Assembly (NCBI GenBank): GCA_008508345.1
Contig: QNGE01003319.1
Coordinates: 1-64,000, forward strand
Length of the DNA stretch: 64,000 bases
Direction of reading: 5' to 3'
Source: Paragonimus westermani
Taxonomy: Eukaryota > Platyhelminthes > Trematoda > Plagiorchiida > Troglotrematidae
Within the stretch, counting starts at the first letter, position 1. Each line of letters begins with the position of its first letter. Positions 1 to 11,940 of this stretch are shown piece after piece. Both the position numbers and the translations under genes were made by a program. Under the pieces are notes generated by a model, which worked only from the letters and a program-made list of their open reading frames with translations, did no database searches and had not been told where the DNA came from.

Positions 1-43
1 TTAGTGTGAACCACTGATGTATTGCTGTCTATGATGATGTTGC
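1..43 (+). repeat. 3' tail of RTE-like LINE, sense copy cut by window edge
   Basis: These bases are the reverse complement of the conserved tail seen at 52324 and 42232: a gtgaaccactgatg core, then tattgctgtctatgatgatg. That tail ends in an ATG/TGA-type microsatellite, a typical 3' terminus for RTE-like LINEs. The copy therefore reads on the + strand and its body lies upstream of the window. It is the only LINE tail here that is sense to EFR3. The rest of the interval up to the first exon (44-470) shows no recognisable feature beyond intron sequence. Confidence 0.7.
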
Positions 44-470
44 AGTCCTCGGGTTACGAAAGCCGCGTTCACGCCCGAGTGGTTCTCAACGACTCCACAC
101 GCACTCTATTCTGGCTTACAGAAGTACTGTTAACCATCATTTGAATTTACCTTATCGGTCATCTGTCTGTATCGTGAGTTATTCCCATTCTAATCTAGAA
201 GCTTCGTCAGAACAGGAAAAAACTTTTAAATCATTTTTGCGAATTCACTGTGGAAACTATCACACGCATCTCAAGATCGCCCCACAGTCGTTGTTCAATT
301 ATACAGAGATCGTGATCTACTTCAGACAGTTTTGTTTGACGCGAATAAGCTAGAATTAAGTAAATAGAGTAGTTTGCATATCGGTTTCACGCTGGTCTCC
401 TGCTCGCTGTTTTCTTTTGGGTCGGATCCTACTTGACACCCCATTCACCGTTTGCTTTCATTTCTTCCAG

Positions 471-652
471 ATTCTTCGAGCGAGCATTGATAAAACCCCG
501 CAGTCATACGAAGGCAACGATTTGGACAATTCCGAGGAACGTCAGTTTCAAGACGCGATTATCAACACGATCGCCGAGTTTGCCAAGAATTTGCCCGACA
601 CACAAAAAATCGAAATTCTCAAATTCATTTTAAATTTCGAACCAATGGCAAA
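471..652 (+). CDS. EFR3: EFR3 exon 1 in window
   Basis: The acceptor is a clear pyrimidine tract ending tttcttccag at 470. The exon opens in phase 0 with ILRASIDK and ends GCA AA before a gtgagt donor at 653 (phase 2). The peptide includes DNSEERQFQDAIINTIAEF and NLPDTQKIEILKFI. It matches the human EFR3A stretch where LRLSVEF precedes the acidic linker and the helices NAIIQTIGFF and LPDYQRSEIMMFIM. This is mid-protein helical-repeat sequence. The preceding exon must end in phase 0 and is not in the window. Confidence 0.92.
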
Positions 653-3600
653 GTGAGTTTCTGTGACTATCTCGAAGTCTACGGTATCCGTGAAATCTGT
701 TTGCATAGTTATGAAGCTTGATTTTTTCGATTGTGTACATGCATTTATAGACTGGTTGTTTTAGCACGGTTTACCACCAGCTCCATTTAATCGCCGGAAA
801 TTCGCACTGATCTACTACAGTTGTGAAAGTGGCAATTCACCTGTCATTATCTAGCCTCAGCCCTGTTTTGTTGTGGCGTTTGGTTTTCTCGCAGGTTTAA
901 CCCGCTTGTGAAAATATGGTCGCTGGTTCACCGGGCGCCGGTGACTATTTTGTGGTACAGTGCTCATCCATCACTCAGTTAATACAAGTTTAATGTAGCA
1001 TATTTTCTCATTTGAGCGACACGACTGTGATCTCGAAAGTTCGTTAAAGTTTAACCATTGCTCCGCTGAATACACCATTAACCTTTTGGCAAACAGTTGT
1101 CTGAGCATGTACAGTATTTGTGAATCGTTTTAAACTTAGTGAAACTTTTCCACACATCCATACAATAATTTAACCGTGAAAATTGTAGCCCATCATAACG
1201 TTTTGTGCAGTAAAGGTATCTTATCTTAGCGTGAATTGAGCAATAATACGGTTAGCTTGGCCAATAGAACCAACACATTTAGCGTTCGGTTTATCAGCAT
1301 CCATTTTCAGTCTGGTCGGTGTAGCTCTCCCCCTTGTTATTACACTACTTACAAACATTCAGTAATCTGTTTTATATCATGTTCCAAGGAAACTGCGTTT
1401 ACAAATTGTGGCTTCTTCGTCGCCTGTACTGGCTCAAAAGTTACATATACTTAGAAGGTGGATACGGATATGACACGTAGTTTTATCATACGGAATATAC
1501 GTGAGTAAAAAGATCATACAAAAAGGCGTTAGGACTTATCGGTCTCGAACGTACGGTGATTTTGATGGTTGCGAATCTCCAACTGAAATAGTGGAATGTT
1601 GCGAAACATGACTGACGGATGGGTTGGTTTGCTAATTGTCTTTGATTTGCAATTCGTTTGCTTGATGAAGCTGTACAAACCTTGGGGTCGAAAATCCTCA
1701 CCGTATGATCGTGCACTGTGTAGCTTGTGTGGTAGCGTCAAGATAGAATGTTGTTCAGTATGCTACCTAGCTCTGAATAGTCATTCCTCATGGTGTGTCG
1801 CATGGAAGTGTGTAAAAAATATCCGAGTAGTTGTGGCAGTGTTTGTAACCATGAGGCATGCCGAATAATGAATGAAGAAATATGTTGGTGGTACCGACAC
1901 TAACGTTCCTGACATTGTTGATAACCCCTATACATATCGGGCTTTCCTTGACAGATACAGTGTCGGGTATTTCACGTCGGGGCTTGGTCGAGTGAACATA
2001 GCCGTTTTCAGAATTCTCATCATCTCTTAAAAGGTAGCACAGAACATTTTCCACCGTCGGGCCACTGGAAACTGGATACGATATATTAAAGAGATAAGTG
2101 ACGTGAATGCGTGCCTTGCAGGTTCGACGACATAGTTAAGGAAAGCTTACGGACGAACGCATTAGAGGTGTACTAATGATTCGATTGACTGAACGCTGAC
2201 CTGTCGGCTTCAGACGACGTCATTTAAATTTCTACTCCGTCATCTAACAAGGTATTGTCAACCTGCCTTGATTGCTGATTTGTTCCTCGCCATAGCACGC
2301 AACATTTGCTTGAATGTCCAACAAATTGGCCGGGAATGTCCACGTGGTTCAAGTTTACTCAGTTTATTCTCTGAGAACTTGCCTTGGTGAATACGCATGG
2401 TGCTAATGTGGTTGAAATTTCCACTTAACATATTTTCTGTCTCCTTGTTGTCAAGACTCAGGAGACTTTCATCTCCAGGCTTTGCTAAGCTCATTGTTGA
2501 TAATTAATTGAATTGATAACTCGGGTGTGGGTCACCTGCTCCTTCATTGTTCAAACGTTTTAAGCAACATTTCTGGTAGACACCCTTGTCAGTGTGTAAC
2601 CATTTGATGCCACTGTCGATTTGTTTCGTTATTTCTCTGTTGCTTTATATTTCTCAATTTCCCTTGATTCTGAATCAACTACCTCATCAACTCGATGCTT
2701 ATGTGATCGATCTGGATGTGGGTTTGAACTTTCGATTCCCAATAGAAGTAAAATCCCTCAAGATAATAATTCATCATATACTCGTTTGAGACTAACGTCG
2801 AAGTAGCACCAACGTATGTCTCATCTATATTGTAACAGCTTCTACAGAAGCAAAGCTGTCCTTAGAAACACACATCAGAAGATAAAAACTGTGAGATGAT
2901 ATCGTTTCCTGCACTCTCATCAACCACAAACGCGCACTCTGCAATGTATCACAAACTGCGCATTCGGTGGAATCGAATCATCTGGTCAACCCGAGGGATT
3001 CGTTCAAGCTTATCTATCGAGTCGGTGGAACGCAATCAAAGTGGGTCAAAGGTCGCTTACTAGCCATCTCAGAATTCATCGCAATCCGCTTACAGTCACC
3101 TCCGTTATGTTCACAGAAACGCCTGGTCAAAACACTGAACCTTCAGTGGCCCTGTATCGATAGCCCGGATCGATCTGTTACGTAGGAGTACCGATTTTCC
3201 GAAAACGTTTACAACCCAAGTTACTGGCGCTACATAACTAGATTTCATGAGTTCGACAAACCGAACATTATCGAGTACCATCTTCCGCCCTACTGACGTA
3301 CTACCCCAGCGAACTCATATAGATGTGTTGTATTTAGCCTGATGATGAAGCACTGAAAACAAGCTTGTTTGCTACGCGTTTTTTCTCATGACTAAACTGG
3401 ACATATTCACGGTGCTCACACACTTGTTCGATTAATCACTTACCGTTTACTCTGCCATTCGGACGGTTAAATTCTTCTCAGTCCCTCGTGGATAACAGGT
3501 ATCGTGGCTACATTACAATTGATCAATTCCATTGGGAATGTTTAAGAATAGGTTTGGCTACCTTTGCAAACGACATTGGTGTCCATTGTGTGGTGTTTAT

Positions 3601-4074
3601 TAGTCACGGAGGGTAGCGTAGCATGATCGTTTAATTGCCAAATTCAGTTCCCACCAGGTCTACTCGACGGGCATTGTACCTCTAGACGACAGTATATTGA
3701 ATGTGGTTGGTGTTCAATAGTTGCGATGTTATTCTCTCACGGTACTCAACGACGTTCAGTTGATATCCATTCTCCCGTAATCTTTCCACCAGAACTCCTA
3801 GCTCCTCATGCAAAAACTCAGATGAGCAAATGCATCCGGTTTGGTAAGACAGCGTTTCCACAGTCCCTCTGTTACGTGGCTGCTACAATTCAGAATACAC
3901 TTCAAGCTGCGAGGCGTGATACGTAGTTAGACCAGCGTAGAATGATGACATGTGACAGCAGTAGCGCGTAGCGTTATCGAACATGAGAATGGCATCATAT
4001 TAACGACGGGACATAGATAAGACAAACAGTCATCCAGTCGTGTTACTGATGAGTAGTTTGACAGGTTTGATAGT

Positions 4075-4190
4075 TTAAACGAGACCCAATTGTGGGAAAT
4101 CAGGGATTCGGATGGATTCGAACTAGCGATGGAAACAGCATACCCAAACGCCGCAAGCGCCCCACCAGTTGAGCTGCGAAGCCATGCCAG
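4075..4190 (-). repeat. tRNA-derived SINE copy (antisense)
   Basis: Read on the minus strand it starts with a tRNA-like head, ggcttcgcagctcaactggt, resembling an A box. A good B-box-like gttcgaatcc follows (reverse complement of 4114-4123). The SINE body then runs to the shared end cacaattgggtctcgtt. The same structure recurs in opposite orientation at 4400-4512. This head-plus-body pattern is typical of Pol III-transcribed tRNA-derived SINEs, which are mobilised by a partner LINE. It is not a functional tRNA, because no complete cloverleaf is evident. Confidence 0.65.
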
Positions 4191-4399
4191 GAGTTCGTAA
4201 ATTCCACATTTGAGCCCTGTTACCCATTCGTCTTACTGTCTCATGTGGAATCCATCAAATAATTCAGGGGATCGACTGTCTCGGCAGGATTTCTCGAACG
4301 GTTCACGCTGAAATGCACTACTGCCATTGTTGACCATAGAAGTTGTATTACTAGTGAATAATTTGGTAGATTTGATTATTTAAGTGAACGCTTTTTACG

Positions 4400-4512
4400 T
4401 GGCTTCGTGGCTCAGCTGGTAGACCGCTTGCCGCTTTTGGGTATGCTGTTTTGTAGCTGATTGTAATCCAGCCGATGCCCTGATTTTTTCACAATTGGGT
4501 CTCGTTGATGTC
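4400..4512 (+). repeat. tRNA-derived SINE copy (sense)
   Basis: The A-box-like tggctcagctgg is at 4408-4419. It is followed by a shared gtatgctgtttt segment and a degenerate B-box region (gattgtaatccag). The body ends cacaattgggtctcgttga, as in the inverted copy 210 bp upstream. The B box has lost the canonical TTCGA, so this copy is probably not transcribed by Pol III. The two copies could pair as an inverted repeat in the EFR3 pre-mRNA. Confidence 0.65.
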
Positions 4513-5944
4513 ACCCAGTCGATTGTGTGGATAACATGATTGGATCATTCGAGGCTAGAGGAAAGAACAGAGAGATTCACACGCGTGTACGAGTACACAA
4601 TTGACGTGCGGACGCTAATAGGCCGGGGTGGCACAGTAGCGTTAGCTAGGTTTGTATAATGTGGGTATTTCCCGGGATATATTTGTTTTTGACAGACTGC
4701 TTCTAATTAAACCGTCCGAGAATGCCAGTGAATCTTTTTGTTCCCTCCCACAGGTCACACTCGGGTTTTTATATGGACTGTTGAAAATAGCTTGATTGAC
4801 CTGACCTCGTTCGGAGACGGTCAATAAAATACTCTCAGCATATCTTTTGCAAAAGGGCAATGGTGTTTGGGAAGCCTGCACGTTTTTTTATGTCGCAATC
4901 AAGAAAAAGTCAGACAGAATTGACTCTGGTAGTGAGTCTATTACAACATCTTCGATTTGTCTGTAGTCAATATTTTAAAAAATCTTGCGTTCTGTGTATA
5001 GTAAAATCAAATGGTCCAACCAATCCATTAGTGTGGGTAAAAGTTCGTTACGACGTGAAGTAACATCCACCGTTTCTCACAGAGAAAGGTTTGTAAAATG
5101 TTAGTGTACTTCCAAAGAGCACATATAATTCCTCTTGAGACTGAGTCCTACCAGTTCGTCATTACATATATTTTACAAATTTTGTAACCAATGTTGAACG
5201 TCCACTTTTGTTGAAACCGGTTCAAGCTTCGCTGATCACGTGTCTGAAATCCAGGTTATGTATTCAATGGAGAAGCTTGGTGTAGCGTTTAAATTGACTG
5301 GGACTTGGTGGAGTTCCACCGCATGATTCACTACCCTAGTTCAGTTCGCTGTTCTGATTTAATGTGATTTACAGCGTCTAATGTGATTTGTTCAGTTTGT
5401 TATGCATTATAGGATGCATGCTTGTGCTTAACGGGAGTGCAGGAAATGAATCGTCTCACAGTTTCCCTCTTATGTATGTTTCCAAGTGGACTCAGTGGGT
5501 TGTTCCAAAAATTTGTCAATTTTTCGGTTGTCGATTGCCAGAGAGTAACTGGTGTACGTTCGCTCAGTCTCATTGAACTGGTTAATGGTTAATGTGGTCA
5601 ACTGTGTATGTTGATCTACTCACTAATTTATGTGTACCGACTGATGCAATGTGTCCCAGGCTGTTTTGCGATAACGACATCAACGAATGATTGGATATAC
5701 ACTTATGTGGATATTATTGTGGATGTTGCATAATTATTCGATGTTTTTCTACTGTCTCAGATAAATATATGTATATGTAAGTGGAAGAGGGTGCAATGAA
5801 AAACCACAGGATGCTTGTTGGATTATTTTGTGTTGCACACATAGACACAGACATATCTTCTGTCTTGTCTGGTTTCGGATCACCTTACAATGTGCAGACT
5901 ACATGTGATCCAGTATGTTGGAAGATGGCTTATGGTGTTAAAGT

Positions 5945-6060
5945 TGAATATTCAATAGATTTGGATTCACTCATTGTAAACGGACTCCGATTCTGTTGTG
6001 ATCACAAAAGACGCTTGGCCTGGGAATGCGTTTATTGCAGGAAGTTCATCATAAGATATG
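5945..6060 (+). repeat. dispersed repeat with conserved cysteine-containing frame
   Basis: The + strand frame reads FCCDHKRRLAWECVYC. A minus-strand frame near 9.8 kb reads YCCDCKRSFTCEVVYC, with similar DNA over roughly 50 bp. The shared C-C-D-x-K-R-x4-E-x-V-Y-C spacing in two places suggests fragments of one mobile-element protein. I do not recognise the family. The longer frame around this copy (5781-6083) has no other recognisable motif. Confidence 0.4.
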
Positions 6061-6119
6061 TGAAAACAGAGCGACTAACGTGAACAGTGTTTTGCATGAT
6101 TGATGTGTATCCGTATACG

Positions 6120-6720
6120 CCGGACAGAAGCACATCATTGTTCACCCTGGTGACACGTCCGACATAGTGTAGCGAGAAGGCGTTCAATAAAGCACAGTCT
6201 TTATTGCCCAATACGCTAGTCCTCATGCCACACGCGCACTCGCGTTTATCACTCATCACTCCGGACAAAAACACCCCCAGGTTTCTGCTCACGCATCGTG
6301 TGCACTTCTGCCCGGTTTATGTGCGTGATCGGCGCCGTCTATCGGGCGGTTTACTGCTTGCCATTCTTCGCCTATTGGTCCGATTTCGTTGAGCGATGAC
6401 TCGTCCGGTTGCTCTTGTTCTCCTCCATCTATCTCCATTGGCTTCTGAGCCTAGTCCACGACCGTTTCGCGATATTCCTGCGAATGTTGGAATAATTGTG
6501 CCTCCGATTTCGTCGTCCCTCCTATTTTCCATGCCATGTCTCGCCCGTTGGTCCGATCCAGTCGAGCGATGACTCATCCGGTCGCCCCCCGCCGTCCCCG
6601 ATCCGCTCGTTGTGAGGTTTTGGATGTGCCTCCCCCCGCGTCGAGATATTCCGCCGAGTGTTGAGATACCCATACCTCCGACCTGAGTATCCACCACAAT
6701 AGCACATGTACACGTTTTCA
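6120..6720 (-). repeat. LTR-like dispersed repeat, copy 1 (minus)
   Basis: This block is homologous, in reverse, to 28141-28690. Landmarks on the minus strand are a start like tgtggtggatactcaggtcggaggt, then cggatgagtcatcgctcgactgg, and an end like caataaagactgtgctttattg followed by acgccttctcgctaca. The AATAAA followed by a short T-rich segment resembles the polyadenylation part of a long terminal repeat. An arginine-rich frame (minus, 6721-6317) is open in both copies. No gag-pol gene is next to it, so it may be a solo LTR or a short non-autonomous element. Confidence 0.6.
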
Positions 6721-7038
6721 TTAGTTGCTTCTGGTCACTGGTCTTCCCGGCATTGAGACTTGCCCTTTAATTCCCGCGCGTACGACTCTTGCTATATTAG
6801 TCACAAACGAAGGTGTAGTTTATACAACAACGCGATTATTCATCGCACAGTGTTACGTCATCACATCTGCGTACCTAGCCCAGTAGTAGCATCCTTCTTG
6901 CTCTTCCGCGCTGATTCATTTTGTCGTGGACCTTTCGCGGTAGGCTTCGAATACTGTGCAAATGAACCCTGTGTGTTGTTAAACGAACTGTGCTAACTTC
7001 TATTTGTTGTTTTCACCTAAGCTTTGCACATCAGTCAG

Positions 7039-7305
7039 TCTCCATAATGTTTTCCTCGATAGATATCACCCAGAATACGGTGCGCGTCCTCGGCCCCTCA
7101 TTATGGTCTTGTTGCAAACTATGCTCACTGTAGCCACCCAGTACAAAACCGTGGCTATTTCAAACGCTTTAAATTCAGATTTTCTCAACATACTTCTTCG
7201 TGGAGTCGCAATAGACCCTGACCCCGCTATTCGCATCATTGTACAAAAGATTCTGCACACGCTGATTGATCGTCATGGGAACACAGAACATCTGCTGCAT
7301 GTGCA
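7039..7305 (+). CDS. EFR3: EFR3 exon 2 in window
   Basis: The exon starts after an AG at 7037-7038, supplying one base to finish the Asn codon begun in the previous exon. It ends CTG CAT GTG CA before a gtaagt donor (phase 2). The peptide holds LIMVLLQTMLTVATQYKTV and LIDRHGN. Human EFR3A has IQIMLLRSLLMVTSGYKAKT and MHNLMDRHDNRAKL at the same place. This is helical-repeat sequence of the PI4-kinase scaffold. The acceptor has a weak pyrimidine tract; the stronger-looking AG at 7021 would break the reading frame. Confidence 0.9.
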
Positions 7306-8479
7306 GTAAGTTTTTTCCTCCTCATCAACCTTCTCTTTTACACAGCTACTTCAGACTGAATGTTGTGTATTTTCATGCTGGTTTTACAGTTGCTTTCTTA
7401 TGTGGGTGAACACGAGCAGATGATCACTGCCATCCCAGTCGTGCCTAGGTTTCATTTTTATGGTTTTGAATGACGCAATGGGTTTGGGGTGAACGTAGTA
7501 GAAATACGCTACGAATATTATGCAGTTATACTATTGCAATGTCTACATAGTATTCAGATAACTAACCACAAACATACCTGCTATTCGGTCTCATTTCTCC
7601 ATTATACGGACTAGTTATTTCTTTTTGAACGACAAACCTTTCTCGGTTCATTTCACTTTTCCCTTTGTTTGTGTTTGGTTTGTGGCAACTGGTTTACCTT
7701 TATCTGTTTTATTAGTTTCTTCCTTTTCCAAGACACTCCATTATTTTTGGTAAAAATGGCCAAACAATTAAAGAACTTCTCTAATTCTAAGGAGACTTGG
7801 CTGGATTCTGTAGTGTCAGAAGCCTCATCGTTTTGCAATGTGTTTACACTGTCGGCTAAGCTCTTGACCAGACAATTTGTTGGACTTGACAATAACTGAT
7901 CAGTTTTAGACCATTTTGTTGAAATACTGCCTCATTATTACTGCCAAGATTGAATGACGTGACAAAACCTATTTCTGTACTGAGGCAGATTACTGAGAGA
8001 TCTTTCATATATAAAACACCCTGGAGAACTCAACGATGATTCGAAGCACTATAGAGTTCGTAACCGTCGGGTGTAATATATTGGAGGCCTTATAGGGACT
8101 AACCATAGACTAATTCAAAATTTAGTTCCCCCATGCAGAAGCTGCAATACACTACGCTTCAACTTTCCATAGGCTTCGTTATTGACGAGCTGTGCGGAAC
8201 AGACTTACGATATCTGTGTATCATTGAAGAGTTCAAGTAGTTTGGAAAGGATAAGGTTAAGCCATAGGACCGATTGGTTAAAGGATAGCTTGGAATTACT
8301 AAGCTAGGTTCGCGAGGTTTCCTTAGCTGGGCACGATATTCCATCCAACCGTTTCTCGCGGCCTGCAATCATCGCCGCACCTCTTGCACTTTTTAAGAAG
8401 TAAGTCTTTTTTCTGTAATTCACGTCAGTTGTTAATGTGTTTGCATCTGACTCTCTGCTTCGACTTTGTCAAACGACAG
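7306..8479 (+). other. EFR3 intron (7306-8479)
   Basis: Short intron of 1,174 nt with a gtaagt donor and an AG acceptor at 8478-8479. I see no repeat or gene inside; open frames near 7.7-7.9 kb on both strands look like chance. Confidence 0.7.
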
Positions 8480-8558
8480 AACCTATGTGGACTCTCCATT
8501 GGAAAGCTATTTTGTTTGGGAAGAACCCTCTCGTCAGGACATTTTGTTTATGAAAAAG
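8480..8558 (+). CDS. EFR3: EFR3 exon 3 in window (79 nt)
   Basis: The first base completes the Gln codon left in phase 2. The peptide then runs TYVDSPLESYFVWEEPSRQD and ILFMKK and stops in phase 0 at a gtgagt donor. The ending matches the conserved EFR3 block that reads CRQDTSFMKKNGQQLYRHIY in human. The upstream half (IPDVADLKIKREK in human) is divergent. The frame is open in this phase only, and the neighbouring frames stop. Confidence 0.88.
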
Positions 8559-9739
8559 GTGAGTTCTGTCTGATCAGTTGTCTTCATAATTGTCTTGTTA
8601 TTTCGGGCTTTCTATCCACGAGGAAATGTGCATCGTATTATGTTTCTCGTTGAAAACTGATTATTGGGAGGTTCAGTATGTGCCTCAAAAACCGACACGC
8701 TAGCAGCATGTCAGTTATCACGTATGTTCTACATGTAGCCAACCGAGATCCTCTCCGTAGCTGTACGCAGATGTCTACATATGATGTCTCTAGGGCCCAT
8801 CACAAGCCAACAAATGTTGAAATATCGTATGCATTTTGGGGAGATATAGTTAAATAAGATACCTTAATTCGTCGTTCGCGTTTATTCGCGGCTTTCATAT
8901 TTGACAGATTTTTTATTGTATTTCTTTCTAATGGAAGCACTATTAGTCTCACTCTTGTCAAAACTCTTCGATAGTGTATGGCCTTTTCACAAAGGAGATT
9001 TGAACTCTGACCACTCTGATCACTGTATCCTTTCTGAAAGTTTTTTGAATTCCAGATTAACTAGTATATGGTGCTATCACTCTGATTTCGTCAGCTAAAA
9101 CTTGTTTGCCTCACTGGTGACTACTTTGCGTCAAAAAGCTCTGATTATAGCTAAGCATTTGCTGTAATATCGGATCTAATGTTTTCGTTGTTTTCTTATT
9201 TTTCCGGCCCACTGGACTGGTGATGAGTGCAGCTACATTCTGTTCTGTGTTCTTACGTCAACCAAGTCATCGTCTGATCAGTTTATTCTGTTTTACCCGA
9301 CCCTGTTGATATTCTATCTTTACATTTAGTTTCTCGTGGCCAACTTCAGCGTGTTGGCGGCGTTGCCAAAACTGAACCGGTTTATCTGAGCCTTGTTTCC
9401 GCTTATAGTTCTCCAACTGTTGCCCGTGTTTGATCCAGCTGACAATTTTAGCAAAATCTCAGATTCCCAGCATTGTTGGGCTAACCGCAGTTCGTTTCTA
9501 GTCGGTGGTACTCGTTTCAGGTTCGCCCATCAGTGAAAAAAGCCAAAAAACATGCATACATACGTCACTACTGGTGGTGTGCTGTTTAGCTCTCATTGAT
9601 CTACACCCATACCCCTCATGCAACGTAAGCCTCAACGAGTGAGATAAGAACGAATGGAGGTCTCTGTGTTACGGCTGTCTTGGATGCTTTGTGGAATGAT
9701 AAGCTAAAGTGAGAAACTGGCGTTGCACTGCTGACAGCA

Positions 9740-9860
9740 AATATGGAGACGTGTCTGGCAATAAACAACTTCGCAAGTGAAACTGCGTTTACAATCACAA
9801 CAGTACGATAACCGCATGTTGACTGACTTGTTCTCTATGCTATTGCTGTCTCTGTCGCGT
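9740..9860 (-). repeat. dispersed repeat with conserved cysteine-containing frame
   Basis: Partner of the 5945-6060 block, in opposite orientation. The minus-strand frame reads YCCDCKRSFTCEVVYC and continues with further cysteines (HICCQQC). A CxC and CxxC arrangement could mark a remnant zinc-binding region of a retroelement protein, but no neighbouring domain confirms this. Confidence 0.4.
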
Positions 9861-11399
9861 GGTTCGTTGTTATGTATCACTACCTTAAAATTCTGAAACA
9901 ACTACCGCATTGACGATCACACGCTTAGCAGCACCACGCGGCTCCATCAATTTCGACAACGCCATCCATTGTTTCATTACATATCACGCACTTGAATTCA
10001 AGCCGTCGGAATTGTTGCTCAGAATTTCCTCAACAGCCTTCTTCACTGTTGACAGATCCAGATTCCTTTCCGTCTTTGGTCAGAGGTTCTGAATTAAAAT
10101 AGGGCTGTTAAACAACTCGTTTGCGGATCAGTTTTTTACTTAGGGTTTCGCCTATCTGCTTCCAACTGAGAGTTCAGTAAACGTTCCGCTTTCCGCTGAT
10201 CCTGCACGCGTGCCCTAGCTATCGAGGTTCGCAGTGTCTCATCAGTTTGGCAATTCATCTAGATGTCTGCTCCAAAGAGTACTTAGGTGTGCAATCTCCT
10301 GACTGTTCACCGGATGTCTGCCAGATACTTTGTACACACTGCCGATGAAGGCTTTGTTTTGTTGTCTTCATTTGGAGAAAGTTAAGATATTGCGTATCGA
10401 TATCCAGAGAGAAATTATTCTTTGATGTCGTGAAGAACGTTGTTACCCACCGCGATTCTTTTCACCTGTACACAATTAGATCACCATCATCCGCAAGCAT
10501 TGACCTATGGATGTTCTAACAGTATGACATGCTTACGTTTGAAACGCCGTGCATTTGGTATTTAAGTTGCATACCGTCCCCCGATATTCTGAATCGTGGT
10601 TGTCGGTGTTGCGCTAACTAAATAGGACTTTGGCTATGGTACATCACCACTTTGTATCGATGACACGTCACCAGTTTTCGACCTTTTGTCTTCTCTCCCA
10701 CACACAAGTGCTCGCCCAGCTTGCACAAATTGCCTGATACTGTCCTCAGCGCATCGCGGTTCACAGAGTTAAATGTCTTAGTACGCAAACAAAATTGGGT
10801 CTCTAAATTATACAATCTGCCAAACTACTTGTCGATAGTAGAACTGTTAACGTTTGGTTTATCCATAAAATACGACCAACTACGGGTATCAGTTAACGTG
10901 ATCACTAATTTGTTCGTCTTAATTACTCTACTTGTGAGATATACAGTAGTTACACTTCATTTCTTGGTTAAACATTGTGGGCTAGACACAACTGGTGTAA
11001 TCGTACAAGGGATTTGAAAGTTAAATTCGACACAGTTAGCAAGTCTTCATGTGTGGAGCCATTGTCTGATTTCCCGAGAATTTCCTGCAACATATTCCGA
11101 TTGTTTTCCTCACATGTACAGTTGTAAGGATATAATCACGTGTCATGCAAGCCGAATAGCATGAAAACTAATCGCCGCACGCGAATTTTATGGAGTCTGA
11201 TCCTTGAACTTAATTGATTTATTAGTGATATAAAATATGAGCGAAACATGAGAGTATACGTGGGAAGTGTATGTGGATACAAACAGGAGGATTTAGTTAC
11301 TAGGAGTTGAACGCTATTCATGGATAGCCACGGTGTTTGCACCCCTGTATACTATTCCACCAAATCTTTATAACGGGAAACACTATATTCGAGTTTCGT

Positions 11400-11610
11400 T
11401 TTTGTTAGCCCTCGCCAGTACTGCATCACCCACAATCGAATTTATCTGAGATTCTGCACTTGACCGGAGTTTAACTCCCGGCCAATGGCGAAAAAGTGCA
11501 CTTTTGATGAGCTTTAAAACTCCGAGATTCGAGTATGTTGTTTCGTTTCGAAAGGAGCTGACTAAAATATGTTTCTCGGTTTGAGAGGCATTATTTGTAA
11601 TTCCCAATTA
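11400..11610 (+). repeat. degenerate copy of dispersed repeat family
   Basis: The block has the landmarks agtttaactcccggccaatgg, then a ttttgatgagctttaaaactcc-like segment, then cgtttcgaaaggagctgac. They align loosely with the better copy at 11750-11940 and with 38.9-39.05 kb (atttaaatcccggc, gacgagctccgacaagagtgaa, tcgaggcgactggc). No protein is encoded. The family is probably a non-autonomous element. Confidence 0.45.
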
Positions 11611-11749
11611 CCAGAAATCTATTATCTATGAACAACCAACTTGGAGTCCGACTGAAATGGATGGGACAGTTACAGTGTCTCTTCTCGTAGCTGTCGGGTG
11701 ATCTGAGTATTTTCATATGATATTTCGGTCGCGCTTGATGTGAGCTCCG

Positions 11750-11940
11750 TGTCGTAATTGTCAACACGTGAACGTTCGGCCGAAATTTAAATCCCGGCTA
11801 TGACAGGGACATGCACTGCTGACGAGCTCCGACAAGAGTGAAGCTTGAACGTAATTCATCTTTCGAGGCGACTGGCATAAATTTCTGTAAAATTGCAATA
11901 GCTGTAGTCGTTTGTGGGTGTTTTTCGGTTTACATAAAAA
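11750..11940 (+). repeat. copy of dispersed repeat family
   Basis: It reads aaatttaaatcccggctatg, gacgagctccgacaagagtg, cgaggcgactggcataaat and gtcgtttgtgggtgttttt in order. The same order recurs at 38890-39050, with a reverse-complement partial copy at 38685-38750. The conserved blocks and their spacing identify a repeat family of unknown class with no visible coding sequence. Confidence 0.55.

Larger units (their letters stand above)
653..7038 (+). other. EFR3 intron (653-7038)
   Basis: This intron has a gtgagt donor. The acceptor is chosen at 7037-7038, because only an exon start at 7039 fits the phase-2 end of the previous exon among the nearby AGs (7021, 7034, 7038). Within it I see a tRNA-derived SINE pair (4.1 and 4.4 kb), a Cys-motif repeat (about 5.95-6.06 kb) and an LTR-like repeat (6.12-6.72 kb). 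The remaining stretches (about 660-4070, 4520-5940) contain only short open frames without family resemblance. I see nothing else there. Confidence 0.75.

Noticed and set aside
4408..4480. Possible functional tRNA gene at 4.4 kb
   Set aside because: The A box is good but the B box is degenerate, no cloverleaf forms, and the same sequence recurs with a shared non-tRNA body, so it is a SINE.
7022..7038. Upstream acceptor for EFR3 exon 2 at 7021 (cacctaag)
   Set aside because: It looks better as a splice site, but starting there breaks phase with the preceding exon's phase-2 end.
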